A stretch of DNA of 23,765 bases from JBQCHF01 sp051953655 (GCA_051953655.1 JBQCIO010000190.1:1-23765), one strand, 5' to 3'; positions 6,826-15,886 are shown, counted from the stretch's first letter. A program made the numbers and translations. The notes: generated by a model not told the origin, from the letters alone.

Positions 6826-7401
6826 TCAGTCCCAGACCTCGAAGCCCTCGTCCACGCCCTCCCCCGCGAGCAGGCGCGGCGCCAGCTCGAGCAGCCGGCC
6901 GGGATACGTGCGCTCGCCGCGGTCCACCGCGGCGGTCAGCTCGGACACCGTCCACCAGCGGAGGTCCAGCAGCGCGCCGGCCTCCTCGTCGGTGGGCAGC
7001 CGCTCGCGCCGCGGGGTGCCCGGGCGCAGCCGCACCACGTGCACCGTCTCGGCCTGCCAGCGGCGGGTGCCGTACCAGACGAAGGTGGCCCGCCGGGTCC
7101 ACAGCCCCGGGCCGACGTCGTCGACGTCGACCTGCCAGCCGGTCTCCTCGGCCACCTCTCGCGCGCAGGCGGTCCGCTCGTCCTCGCCCGGCTCCAGCCC
7201 CCCGCCGGGCAGCTCCCACCAGGGCGCCTTGGCGGGGTCGCCCGGGTCGCGCATGTGCAGCAGGAGCAGCCGGTGCGTCCCGTCCGGCCCGGCGTCCTCA
7301 CCGTCCCGCGCGTCGAGCAGGAGCGCCTTCGCGCTGCGCCGCCAGCGGACGCCGGCCGGAGGCACGACGTCCTGAGGCCCGCTGCCGGAGGGCTCGGTCA
7401 T
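6826..7401 (-). CDS. Nudix hydrolase (second related copy)
   Basis: This 191-residue protein has a full Nudix box, GGLEPGEDERTACAREVAEETGW. It is preceded by the core strand RSAKALLLDARDG and WWELPGGG, and followed by LRWWTVSEL and TYPGRLLELAPRLL. The box residues for metal binding are all present, but the substrate is not predictable. The overall layout matches the neighbouring Nudix gene. The ATG at 7401 has a GGGAGAG ribosome site close upstream, and the gene starts 30 bases after the lepB stop, so it probably shares the lepB transcript. Confidence 0.9.
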   Translation of the reverse strand: MTEPSGSGPQDVVPPAGVRWRRSAKALLLDARDGEDAGPDGTHRLLLLHMRDPGDPAKAPWWELPGGGLEPGEDERTACAREVAEETGWQVDVDDVGPGLWTRRATFVWYGTRRWQAETVHVVRLRPGTPRRERLPTDEEAGALLDLRWWTVSELTAAVDRGERTYPGRLLELAPRLLAGEGVDEGFEVWD

Positions 7402-7431
7402 GCGCTCTCCCGGCCGGTCGCGTCAGAGGGC

Positions 7432-8283
7432 TCAGTGCGAGGTGAGCGCGGGCTGGTCGAAGGTGTCCGGGCGGTGCAGGGTCCGGAACCGGTCCAGCGG
7501 CCAGACGACCACGAACGCGCGGCCGACGACGTCGTCCTCGGGCACGAAGCCCCCGCCGGGCTCGCCGATGTGGACCCGGCTGTCCTCGGAGACGCTGCGG
7601 TGGTCGCCCATCATCCACAGGTCGCCCTGCGGCACGGTGACCTTGAACTTCTGCTCGCTGGGCACGTCGCCGGGATAGAGGTAGGGCTCGTCCAGCGGGG
7701 TGCCGTTGACGGTGAGCCGGCCCTTGGCGTCGCAGCACGCGACGGTGTCGCCGCCGACGCCGATGACCCGCTTGATCAGGTCGTCGTCGGAGGAGGACGG
7801 GGCCAGGCCGACGAACTCCAGCGCCCGGCGCACCGCTCCGGCCAGACCCGTGGCCTTGGGGGCGCTCGACTCGGACAGCCAGTTGGCCGGGTCGCGGAAG
7901 ACGACGACGTCGCCCCGGTGCACCTCGCCGAACCGGGTGGTGAGCTTGTTGACGAACACGCGGTCGCCGACCAGGAGCGTGTTCTCCATCGACCCGGACG
8001 GGATGTAGAAGGCCTGGACGAGGAAAGTCTTGATCAGCAGCGAGAGGACAAGCGCGGCGACGAGGATGAAGGGGAGCTCGCGCAGGAAGGAGCCGCTCTC
8101 CGAGCGCTTGCGCTCGCTCCCGCGCGGTGGCGCGGCTCCGTCGTCGGTCCGGGAGTGCTCCGAGGCGGACGCCGTCGGCTCCACCCGCTCGGGCGTGCCG
8201 TCGGCCGTCGACCCCGGCGCCTGCTCGCCCGGCGCCTGCTCACCCATCCGCTCCCCGTTCCCCTCGCCGTCGTTGGTGCTCAC
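7432..8283 (-). CDS. lepB: Type I signal peptidase
   Basis: LepB cleaves signal peptides from exported proteins on the outer face of the membrane. From the chosen GTG at 8283 the protein is 283 residues: a charged cytoplasmic tail (1-70), one membrane segment (about 71-90, FILVAALVLSLLIKTFLVQA), then the catalytic box YIPSGSMENTLLVGDRVFVNKL with nucleophile S98. The general base is K171 in LIKRVIGVGGDTV, and the conserved GDHRSVSEDSR motif is at about 226-236. All catalytic parts are present. The tail carries a short duplication (GEQAPGEQAPG). GTG 8283 has an AGAGGG site about 5 bases upstream; ATG 8247, after GGGGAG, is a reasonable alternative (271 residues). The ORF open to 8349 has no support for its extra N-terminal residues. 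The gene follows rplS after a 159-base gap with hairpins. Confidence 0.95.
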   Translation of the reverse strand: MSTNDGEGNGERMGEQAPGEQAPGSTADGTPERVEPTASASEHSRTDDGAAPPRGSERKRSESGSFLRELPFILVAALVLSLLIKTFLVQAFYIPSGSMENTLLVGDRVFVNKLTTRFGEVHRGDVVVFRDPANWLSESSAPKATGLAGAVRRALEFVGLAPSSSDDDLIKRVIGVGGDTVACCDAKGRLTVNGTPLDEPYLYPGDVPSEQKFKVTVPQGDLWMMGDHRSVSEDSRVHIGEPGGGFVPEDDVVGRAFVVVWPLDRFRTLHRPDTFDQPALTSH

Positions 8284-8355
8284 AAGACCCTCTCGCACCG
8301 TGCGGCTCCGCACCGGCCGCAGCGCAGTCTTACCGATTCGTCCCCGCACAGCACG

Positions 8356-8393
8356 ACGCCGCGCTCACCCCGCGGCGTACCCGGCGAGCCGGG
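8356..8393 (-). terminator. Tandem hairpins between rplS and lepB
   Basis: Two adjacent inverted repeats lie downstream of rplS: ACGCCGCG/CGCGGCGT (8-bp stem, 7-base loop, 8356-8378) and CCCGGC/GCCGGG (6-bp stem, 2-base loop, 8380-8393). They may end or weaken rplS transcripts before lepB. There is no U-run, and short GC stems are common here, so confidence is moderate. Confidence 0.4.
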
Positions 8394-8442
8394 GGCGGTG
8401 GGGGGCGCGGCGTCGGTCACGCTGCGAAGGAGGAGGGCTGCC

Positions 8443-8805
8443 TCACTTGGCGGCAGCCGGGGTCTCCCGCTTCTCCTTGATCTTGGCCTTCTTGCCGCGC
8501 AGGTCGCGCAGGTAGTAGAGCTTGGCGCGGCGCACGTCGCCGCGCGTGACCAGCTCGACCCGCTCGATGATCGGGGTGTGCACCGGGAAGGTGCGCTCGA
8601 CGCCCACGCCGAAGCTCACCTTGCGGACGCTGAAGGTCTCGCGCAGGCCGTGGCCCTGGCGCCGGATGACGACGCCCTGGAAGACCTGGACGCGGGAGCG
8701 GTTGCCCTCCACGACCCGGACGTGGACCTTGACGGTGTCGCCGGGGCGGAACTCGGGGATGTCGTCCCGCAGGCTCGCGGCGTCGAGCGCGTCCAGCGTG
8801 TGCAT
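8443..8805 (-). CDS. rplS: Ribosomal protein L19
   Basis: This 120-residue protein carries the L19 signature: IPEFRPGDTVKVHVRVVEGNRSRVQVFQGVVI, then ERTFPVHTPIIERVELVTRGDVRRAKLYYLRDLRGKKAKIKEKR. L19 sits at the interface of the ribosomal subunits. Length is normal for actinobacteria, with a short TPAAAK tail. I start at ATG 8805 (MHTLDALDAASLRDD), which has GAGGA upstream; a longer open frame to 8844 adds a non-conserved acidic stretch. It lies 195 bases after trmD, a longer gap than between the preceding genes, and that gap shows promoter-like and hairpin features. Confidence 0.97.
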   Translation of the reverse strand: MHTLDALDAASLRDDIPEFRPGDTVKVHVRVVEGNRSRVQVFQGVVIRRQGHGLRETFSVRKVSFGVGVERTFPVHTPIIERVELVTRGDVRRAKLYYLRDLRGKKAKIKEKRETPAAAK

Positions 8806-8902
8806 GGCGTCTTCTTCCTCGTCGGTGCCACAGGTCACCGGCACGGGTCGGTGGGTCGGGATCAGTCGTTCGAAGTCGGTCCGGCGCGCACGAGGAGCGC
8901 TC

Positions 8903-8917
8903 CCCCTGTGGCAGGGG
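8903..8917 (-). repeat. Small hairpin in the rplS leader
   Basis: CCCCTG and CAGGGG pair around a TGG loop, about 100 bases before the rplS start. The same segment (8906-8914, CTGTGGCAG) is also an exact reverse complement of 8948-8956 (CTGCCACAG), so two alternative pairings are possible in transcripts that read through from trmD. Confidence 0.35.
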
Positions 8918-8944
8918 CGCGGGGCGCGCGGGCAACAGCCGGTC

Positions 8945-8975
8945 AGTCTGCCACAGCGCCTGGGGCGCGAGCGAA
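8945..8975 (-). promoter_or_regulatory. Possible rplS promoter
   Basis: On the minus strand a CAGACT hexamer (8950-8945) follows TGTGG and lies 19 bases after TTCGCT (8975-8970). It is similar in layout to the better rpsP promoter candidate (TCTGG then CATGAT). Matches to consensus are partial; the main support is its place in an otherwise empty 195-base gap before a ribosomal gene. Confidence 0.3.
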
Positions 8976-9000
8976 TCAGCAGGGCGCGGGCGAATCCGGT

Positions 9001-9795
9001 TCAGGCGGGCGTGCGGACGAGCCGGCCTGCGGGGCCGGGGCCCCATCCTTGCTCCGCGAGCACGGCCAGGTCGCGCCGGTCCAGGCCGGCGACGTCGAGC
9101 GCGGCGAGCAGGTCGGGCCGGCGCGCAGCGGTACGGCGCAGCGCCTCGTCGCGCCGCCACCGGGCCACCGCGCCGTGGTCGCCGGAGAGCAGCACCGGCG
9201 GCACCTCGCGCTCACGCCAGGTGGCCGGCTTGGTGAAGACCGGGTACTCCAGCAGGCCGTCGGCGTGGCTCTCCTCCACCAGGCTCTCGGCGTTGCCGAT
9301 CACGCCGGGCAGCAGCCTGGCCACCGCCTCCACGACCACCAGCACCGCCACCTCGCCGCCGTTGAGGACGTAGTCGCCGAGGGACACCTCGTCCACGCGC
9401 ATCCGACCGGCCGCCTCGTCCACCACCCGGGCGTCGATGCCCTCGTAGCGGCCGCAGGCGAAGGCCAGCCACGGCTCGGCGGCCAGCTCGTGGGCCATGG
9501 CCTGGTCGAAGCGCCGGCCGGAGGGGCTGGGCACCAGCAGCCGCGGCGCGGGGGCGGGCGCGTCGGGGGCGGCCAGCAGCGCGTCGATGGCCTCGCCCCA
9601 CGGCTCCGGCCGCATCACCATGCCCGCCCCACCGCCGTAGGGGGTGTCGTCGACGGTGCGGTGCCGGTCGTGGGTCCAGTCCCGCAGGTCGTGCACCCGG
9701 ACGTCGAGCAGCCCGGTCTCCCGCGCCTTGCCCAGCAGGGACAGGCGCAGCGGCGCGAGGTAGTCCGGGAAGATCGTGACGACGTCGACGCGCAC
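9001..9795 (-). CDS. trmD: tRNA (guanine-37-N1)-methyltransferase
   Basis: TrmD methylates G37 next to the anticodon using S-adenosylmethionine and so limits frameshifting. The 264-residue protein shows the SPOUT trefoil-knot motifs: VDVVTIFPDYL at the start, DDTPYGGGAGMVM at 49-61, CGRYEGIDARV at 114-124 and SLGDYVLNGGE at 138-148. The C-terminal helical domain (about 165-264) is complete. The start is GTG 9795 with GGGGGAG upstream. It begins three bases after the final rimM stop, so translation would normally follow rimM; an early stop in rimM could lower its expression by polarity. Length is typical for actinobacteria. Confidence 0.97.
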   Translation of the reverse strand: MRVDVVTIFPDYLAPLRLSLLGKARETGLLDVRVHDLRDWTHDRHRTVDDTPYGGGAGMVMRPEPWGEAIDALLAAPDAPAPAPRLLVPSPSGRRFDQAMAHELAAEPWLAFACGRYEGIDARVVDEAAGRMRVDEVSLGDYVLNGGEVAVLVVVEAVARLLPGVIGNAESLVEESHADGLLEYPVFTKPATWREREVPPVLLSGDHGAVARWRRDEALRRTAARRPDLLAALDVAGLDRRDLAVLAEQGWGPGPAGRLVRTPA

Positions 9796-9798
9796 CGG

Positions 9799-10368
9799 CT
9801 ACTCCCCCGGCTCCTGCTCGGGCTGCTCGTCCGGCTGCTGGTCGGGCTGCTCCTCCGGCAGCTCCTCGAGCAGACCGGGAGGCGGGTCGACCACCATCCG
9901 CTGCTGCTCGAGGTCGACCGTGGGCACGATCGCGGCCACGAACGGCACCAGCACCTCGCGCCCGTCCGGGCGGCGCACCGACACCAGGTCCTGCCCGGGC
10001 AGGTGGAGCATCTCGGCCACCTCGCCGACGTGCTCCCCGGCCACCGTGACGACGTCGAGGCCGACCAGCTGGTGGTCTTAGAACTCCTCGGGGTCCTCCG
10101 GGCTCTCGTCCGGGTCGACGTCGGCGACCAGGAGCGTGTCGCGCAGCGCCTCGGCGCCGTTGCGGTCATGGACCCCCTCGAAGCGCAGCAGCAGCCGGCC
10201 GGAGTGGACCTTGCCGCCGGCCACCGTGAGCGGGCCCCGCTCGGGCGGGTCCGTGGCCAGCACGGCGCCCGGCCCGAGGCGGCGCTCGGGGTCGTCGGTG
10301 CGCACCTCCACGGTCACCTCGCCGCGGATACCGTGCGCGCGGCCGATCCGGCCGACGACGAGCTGCAT
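9799..10368 (-). pseudogene. rimM: 16S rRNA processing protein RimM, interrupted by an in-frame TAA
   Basis: RimM binds ribosomal protein S19 and helps 30S maturation. From ATG 10368 (GGAGG site 8 bases upstream) the N-terminal domain reads MQLVVGRIGRAHGIRGEV to EDPEEF (96 residues) and then meets TAA at 10080-10078. The same frame continues with DHQLVGLDVVTVAGEHVGEV and a complete PRC-barrel domain, then a Glu/Gln/Pro-rich tail and TAG at 9801. The family has a conserved EEFYDHQLVG-like segment here, so the stop replaces a tyrosine codon and one base change (TAC or TAT to TAA) explains it; there is no frameshift. No other gene in the window ends in TAA. Either it is a real null or split gene, or a sequencing error. 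A GTG at 10044 could in theory restart the second half, but no ribosome site is visible. Confidence 0.85.
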
Positions 10369-10392
10369 CGGAAGGTCCTCCGGGGGACGGGA

Positions 10393-10442
10393 CGACGACG
10401 GGCGGGCGACGACGGCTGGGCGACGACGGGCGGGACGGCTGG
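10393..10442. repeat. Imperfect short tandem repeat before rimM
   Basis: The 14-mer CGACGACGGGCGGG occurs at 10393-10406 and 10421-10434, each followed by a CGACGG-CTGG variant, with a further related ACGACGGCGGGG after it. It lies in the unusually long (176-base) gap between khpA and rimM and is not coding in any supported frame. Confidence 0.5.
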
Positions 10443-10462
10443 ACGACGGCGGGGAGACGACA

Positions 10463-10501
10463 CGGCCCGCGGGCGACCGGTGCCGGTCGCGCCGCGGGCC
10501 G
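10463..10501 (-). terminator. Very strong hairpin between khpA and rimM
   Basis: The arms CGGCCCGCGG/CCGCGGGCCG (10463-10472 and 10492-10501) continue, past one bulged G at 10491, into GCGACCGG/CCGGTCGC around a two-base apex, about 18 bp in all. It begins about 44 bases after the khpA stop. It could terminate or attenuate transcription inside the ribosomal operon, or protect the rpsP-khpA mRNA end. Confidence 0.5.
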
Positions 10502-10544
10502 CGGGGTCGTGCAGGTCGTTCAGGTCTTGCAGCTGGTGCGGGAG

Positions 10545-10787
10545 CTAGCGGATCTCGTCCACGTCGAGGATGTCGACGCGGACGCCGCGGCCGGGCGCCA
10601 GCGCGCCGACGACGGTGCGCAGGGCCTTGGCGGTGCGGCCGGAGCGGCCGATCACCTTGCCGAGGTCGTCGGGGTGCACCCGGACCTCGAGCGTGCGGCC
10701 GCGACGGCCGTTGCGGTCGCGCACGCGGACGTCGTCGGGGTGCTCGACGATGCCCTTGACGAGATGCTCGAGCGCCTCGTCGAGCAT
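10545..10787 (-). CDS. khpA: KH-domain RNA-binding protein KhpA (YlqC family)
   Basis: This 80-residue single KH-domain protein has LEVRVHPDDLGKVIGRSGRTAKALRTVV with the RNA-gripping GxxG loop GRSG at 47-50. KhpA proteins bind RNA, often with KhpB, and influence cell division and translation in other Gram-positives. The gene starts two bases after the rpsP stop (TGAGCATG), the standard rpsP-khpA arrangement. Size and motif are normal. Confidence 0.95.
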   Translation of the reverse strand: MLDEALEHLVKGIVEHPDDVRVRDRNGRRGRTLEVRVHPDDLGKVIGRSGRTAKALRTVVGALAPGRGVRVDILDVDEIR

Positions 10788-10789
10788 GC

Positions 10790-11314
10790 TCAGGCCTCGG
10801 TGCTGCTGTCGGCAGCGCCCTCAGTCGCGGGCGCAGCGGCGGCCTCGACCTCGGCCGGAGCCGGGGTGGCGTCGGCAGCCTCGGCGGTCTCGACGACGGC
10901 CGGCTGCTCCGGCGCCTGCTCGGCCGGCGCGGCCTTCTTGCGCGGCGTCGTGGCACCGTCCTTCGGCGCGTCGAGGGTCTCCTTGGCGGCGGCCTCGAAG
11001 ACGGCCCGCTTGTCGACCTTGGGGGCGGCGGTCTTCAGCGTGCCCTCGGCGCCGGGCTCGCCCTTGAACTTCTGCCAGTCGCCGGTGACCTTGAGGATCG
11101 CCAGCACCGGCTCGGTCGGCTGGGCGCCGACGGACAGCCAGTACTGCGCCCGCTCCGAGTTCACCTCGATGAACGACGGCTCGACGGTGGGGTGGTACTT
11201 GCCGATCTCCTCGATCGCGCGACCGTCGCGCTTGGTGCGCGAGTCGGCGACGACGATGCGGTAGTACGGCGCACGGATCTTGCCCATGCGGAGGAGCTTG
11301 ATCTTGACAGCCAC
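10790..11314 (-). CDS. rpsP: Ribosomal protein S16
   Basis: S16 helps fold the 30S subunit. The core AVKIKLLRMGKIRAPYYRIVVADSRTKRDGRAIEEIGKYHP and SERAQYWLSVGAQPTEPVLAILKVTGDWQKFKG is unmistakable. After about residue 85 comes a long Ala/Pro/Glu-rich tail (to 174), twice the size of the bacterial minimum; such tails are common in actinobacterial S16. The start is GTG 11314 with AGGAG about 11 bases upstream. It is the first gene of the rpsP-khpA-rimM-trmD-rplS set, with its own promoter candidate and a leader of about 130 bases. Confidence 0.97.
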   Translation of the reverse strand: MAVKIKLLRMGKIRAPYYRIVVADSRTKRDGRAIEEIGKYHPTVEPSFIEVNSERAQYWLSVGAQPTEPVLAILKVTGDWQKFKGEPGAEGTLKTAAPKVDKRAVFEAAAKETLDAPKDGATTPRKKAAPAEQAPEQPAVVETAEAADATPAPAEVEAAAAPATEGAADSSTEA

Positions 11315-11443
11315 GGGTGCGTGAACTCCTGGTCTGATGAGGTGAGCCCCGCGCCCGGCTGTGGGGACGGCTGGCGGCGGCGCTCGGTGGACGCGTCCCG
11401 CACGAGGAGTAGAGGGCCCGTCGGCGGTCCGGTTCAGCCGGCC

Positions 11444-11474
11444 ATCATGCCAGACGGGGTGGGGGCGGTCCCAA
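11444..11474 (-). promoter_or_regulatory. Probable rpsP promoter
   Basis: On the minus strand TTGGGA (11474-11469) and CATGAT (11449-11444) are 19 bases apart, the second preceded by TCTGG like an extended -10. Transcription would start near 11437, leaving a leader of about 120 bases before the GTG. It sits between the ffh terminator region and rpsP, where a promoter is expected. The spacing is slightly long. Confidence 0.45.
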
Positions 11475-11567
11475 TCGCCGGGGGCTCTACAAGATCAACA
11501 GCGGGAGGCGCTGGAACGGCGAGGCCCCTGGAGCGGCCGCCCAGGTGCCGACCGCCCCCTTCACGTC

Positions 11568-11603
11568 GTCGCCGCCCCCATGACATTTCGTGGGGGCGGC
11601 GAC
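11568..11603 (-). terminator. Strong hairpin after ffh
   Basis: A 13-bp perfect stem, GTCGCCGCCCCCA (11568-11580) with TGGGGGCGGCGAC (11591-11603), closes a 10-base loop. It lies about 58 bases after the ffh stop and just beyond the 38-bp repeat. No U-run is seen. It is a likely intrinsic terminator separating ffh from rpsP. The rest of 11315-11660 holds the repeat at 11607-11644 and the rpsP promoter and leader; I see no gene in it. Confidence 0.6.
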
Positions 11604-11606
11604 CAT

Positions 11607-11644
11607 GGATCACGGGGCCGTGATCGTTCCGGCCGGGCCGGGGG
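11607..11644 (-). repeat. 38-bp structured repeat, copy after ffh
   Basis: This shares 32 of 38 bases with 17856-17893 after ftsY. It contains an 8-bp stem GATCACGG/CCGTGATC with a GG loop, followed in plus-strand order by GTTCCGGCCGG and a G-run. Four of six differences lie at the centre of the hairpin and keep pairing. It begins 17 bases past the ffh stop and may be the first half of a two-hairpin terminator. Confidence 0.6.
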
Positions 11645-11660
11645 TCATCAGCCGGGCAGG

Positions 11661-13247
<1,587 letters not shown>

Positions 13248-13348
13248 GGCGGGCGTCTCTCCCTGCTGGGGTGATCTCCTGCTGCGGTGTTGTCGTGCTG
13301 CAGCTGACGGCGCGGGCACCGGAGGGTGCGCCGGCCCGGCAGCGCTCC

Positions 13349-13354
13349 AGCCTA
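13349..13354 (-). promoter_or_regulatory. Possible -10 element of an ffh promoter
   Basis: TAGGCT on the minus strand lies about 100 bases before the ffh start within the glnD-ffh gap. No convincing -35 box is at the right distance. It suggests, weakly, that ffh is not only transcribed with the nitrogen genes. Confidence 0.3.
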
Positions 13355-13409
13355 ACCGGCGGCCCCCACCGGCGACCGGCGACCGAACCCGCGGCGGACG
13401 CCGGGCCGG

Positions 13410-15839
13410 TCAGCCGGCCACGTCGCGCAGGATCCGCGCGGCCTCCCGGGCGCGGTCGTCCGGCAGCGCCCGCCCGGCCTCGTCGACGACGTAGAACACG
13501 TCGACCACCTCCGCCCCCAGCGTGGCCACGCGCGCGGCGCGCACGTCGAGCCCGGCGAGGGCGAGGGCACGGCCGAGCCGGTGCAGCAGCGCCGGGCGGT
13601 CGTGGGCGCGGACCTCCAGCACGGTGGCCGTGGCCGAGGCGCCCGGCACGACGTCGACCCGCGCCGGCGGCACCGGGGTGCGGGGCCGGGCCCGCGAGGC
13701 CTCGCGCTTGTCCAGCAGCGCGGCGACGTCGAGCCGTCCGGAGAGCGCGCGGCGGACGTCCTCGCGCAGCCGGTCGGCGTCGACCTCGTCGTCGAACTCG
13801 GGGACCACCCGCCAGACATCGAGGGCGACGTCGACTCCCTGACCGGCGCTACCCGCGCCCCCCGCTGCGCCGACGCCCCGCTCGGTGCGCATGTCCGCCC
13901 CCCGCACGGACAGCCGGTGCAGCGACAGCACCCCGGCCACGGTGCCGATCAGCCCGCGCCGGTCCTCCGCCGCCACCGTGACGTCCCACCCGTGGGCGGC
14001 CCGCTCGACCTGCACGGCCGGCTCGCCGGCCGCCGCCACCGCGTGCACCAGCCGCTGCTGCTCCGCGTCCAGGGCGGCCTCGCCCACGGGGACCGGCTCC
14101 CCCCGCAGCGACGCCGCGGTGCGGTGGACCAGGTCGTCCACCAGCGCCGCCCGCCACTCGCTCCAGGCGGCGGGGCCGGTGGCCAGGGCGTCGGCCTCGG
14201 TGAGGGCGTTCAGCAGCTCCAGGGTCTGCAGGTCGCCCACCGCCTCGGCGACGCCGGCGGCGGTGGCCGGGTCCTCCAGGTCGCGGCGGGTGGCGGTCTC
14301 GACCAGCAGCAGGTGGTGGCGCACCAGGGCGACGAGCACGTCGACGTCGGCCGGGCCGAACCCGAGCCGCGCGCCGACGACCCGGACGAGCTTGGCCCCC
14401 TCCCGGGAGTGGTCGCCGCGGCGGCGGCCCTTGCCGAGGTCGTGCAGGAGCGCGCCGACCAGCAGCAGGTCCGGTCGCTGCACCTTGCGGGTGAGGCGGG
14501 AGGCCTGCGCGGCCGTCTCGACCAGGTGCCGGTCCACCGTCCAGCGGTGCACCGCGTTGCGCTGGGGCCGGTTGCGCACGCTCGCCCACTCCGGGAGCAG
14601 CTGCACGACGACCCCGCTCTGGTCCAGCGCCTCCCACACCGGCACCGCCGGGCCGCCGGCGCCGAGCAGCGCCACGAGGGCGTCGAGGGCGGAGGCGGGC
14701 CACGGCTCGGGCAGCCGGGGCGCACCGGCCAGCCGGGCCACCGTGTCCGGGGCGAGCGGCAGCCCCTCCTGGGCGGCCACCGCCGCCGCCCGCAGCGGCA
14801 GCACCGGGTCGGCGGCCACCGGAGCGTCGGCGGCCAGCACCACCTCGCCCTCGTGCTCGAGCAGCGACGGGGCGAGCGGGCGCATCCGGGGCGGCCGGGT
14901 GAGCCGCAGCCCGCGCCGGCGCGGGGCGAGGGTCCGCTCCACCCGGCGCCAGGTGATCTCACTGGCGTAGGACACGGTGCGGGCGGCCTCCACGACCAGC
15001 CGGAGCACCGAGTCGGCGTCGGCCAGGCCCAGCCGCGCCGCCACCGCGTCCTGCTCCTGCAGCAGCAGCCGGTCCAGCGGCCGTCCGGTGGTCAGGTGCA
15101 GGGCGTCGCGCACGTCGAGCAGCCGCTCGCGCGCGCCGTCGACGTCGCCGTGCGGCCGGTCGGCCACCCAGCTGGCGGCGATGGCCCGCAGCACCACGAC
15201 GTCGCGCAGCCCGCCGTGCCCTTCCTTGAGGTCCGGCTCGAGGGTGAAGGCGACGTCGCCGTGGCGCTCCTCCCGCTCCCGGCAGGAGGCCTGCAGCTCC
15301 GGCAGCCGCTTGCGGGCCTCGCGCCGCCAGTCCGACAGGACGTCGGAGCGCAGCTGCTGGGCGAGGGCGGCGTCGCCGACGACCGCGCGGGCGTCGAGCA
15401 GCCCGAGCAGCACCGGCAGGTCCTCCCCCGCCGTCCGGCGCGCCTGGGCGGGTGTGCGCACCGAGTGGTCCAGCCGCAGCCCCGAGTCCCAGACCGGGTA
15501 CCAGAGCCTGTCGGCGAGCGCGGCCAGCTCGTCCGGCTCGCGTCGCCCGTCGTGCAGGAGCAGCAGGTCCAGGTCGCTGCCCGGGGAGAGCTCGCCCCGG
15601 CCGTGGCCGCCGACGGCGACCAGCGCCAGCCCGCCCGGCTGCCCGTCCGCAGCACCCGCGGCCTGCTGGAACAGTCCGCGGAGCCAGCCGTCGGTGAGGT
15701 CGGCCAGGGCGCGCCGCCGGCCCGGCCCGGTGGGTCCGGGCCGGGCCAGCAGGCGCGAGCGCTCCGCGGCGAAGTCCTCCAGCAGCTGCGTCGGCCGCTC
15801 GGTCGGCAGCCCGGTCGGCAGCTCGGTCGGCTCGCTCAC
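13410..15839 (-). CDS. glnD: PII uridylyl/adenylyltransferase GlnD
   Basis: GlnD modifies and demodifies the PII protein according to glutamine level. The 809-residue protein has the nucleotidyltransferase motif GGHGRGELSPGSDLDLL (77-93), the GlnD middle domain (DLKEGHGGLRDV at 203-213), an HD domain with H431, HD at 466-467 (LLHDLGKGRRRGDHS) and VRHHLLL, and two ACT domains (about 617-690 and 738-809) for glutamine sensing. In actinobacteria GlnD usually adenylylates GlnK at Tyr51. The first 18 residues are a PT(E/G/R)LPT-type repeat. The start is GTG 15839 with a GAGAAGAG site. It follows glnK after 66 bases, in the classic amtB-glnK-glnD order. Confidence 0.96.
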   Translation of the reverse strand: MSEPTELPTGLPTERPTQLLEDFAAERSRLLARPGPTGPGRRRALADLTDGWLRGLFQQAAGAADGQPGGLALVAVGGHGRGELSPGSDLDLLLLHDGRREPDELAALADRLWYPVWDSGLRLDHSVRTPAQARRTAGEDLPVLLGLLDARAVVGDAALAQQLRSDVLSDWRREARKRLPELQASCREREERHGDVAFTLEPDLKEGHGGLRDVVVLRAIAASWVADRPHGDVDGARERLLDVRDALHLTTGRPLDRLLLQEQDAVAARLGLADADSVLRLVVEAARTVSYASEITWRRVERTLAPRRRGLRLTRPPRMRPLAPSLLEHEGEVVLAADAPVAADPVLPLRAAAVAAQEGLPLAPDTVARLAGAPRLPEPWPASALDALVALLGAGGPAVPVWEALDQSGVVVQLLPEWASVRNRPQRNAVHRWTVDRHLVETAAQASRLTRKVQRPDLLLVGALLHDLGKGRRRGDHSREGAKLVRVVGARLGFGPADVDVLVALVRHHLLLVETATRRDLEDPATAAGVAEAVGDLQTLELLNALTEADALATGPAAWSEWRAALVDDLVHRTAASLRGEPVPVGEAALDAEQQRLVHAVAAAGEPAVQVERAAHGWDVTVAAEDRRGLIGTVAGVLSLHRLSVRGADMRTERGVGAAGGAGSAGQGVDVALDVWRVVPEFDDEVDADRLREDVRRALSGRLDVAALLDKREASRARPRTPVPPARVDVVPGASATATVLEVRAHDRPALLHRLGRALALAGLDVRAARVATLGAEVVDVFYVVDEAGRALPDDRAREAARILRDVAG

Positions 15840-15886
15840 GGTGCTCTTCTCTGCTCGGTACTCGGTGCGCTTTCTTCGTAGTCCTT

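Noticed and set aside
8284..8349. Longer lepB start at 8349
   Set aside because: The added residues are basic and unconserved, and a better start with a ribosome site lies at 8283.
9799..10368. Frameshift as the cause of the broken rimM
   Set aside because: The stop at 10078 and the downstream PRC-barrel frame are a multiple of three apart, so it is a substitution within one frame.
6817..10548. Very long plus-strand open frame (1243 codons) covering lepB to khpA
   Set aside because: Its translation is Gln/His/Asp/Gly-rich without domains, and it lies antisense to six well-recognised genes. High GC removes stop codons from opposite frames.
11315..11660. Small gene or RNA in the ffh-rpsP gap
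   Set aside because: Hairpins, a repeat and the rpsP promoter and leader account for the space. No frame shows a start with ribosome site and coding bias.
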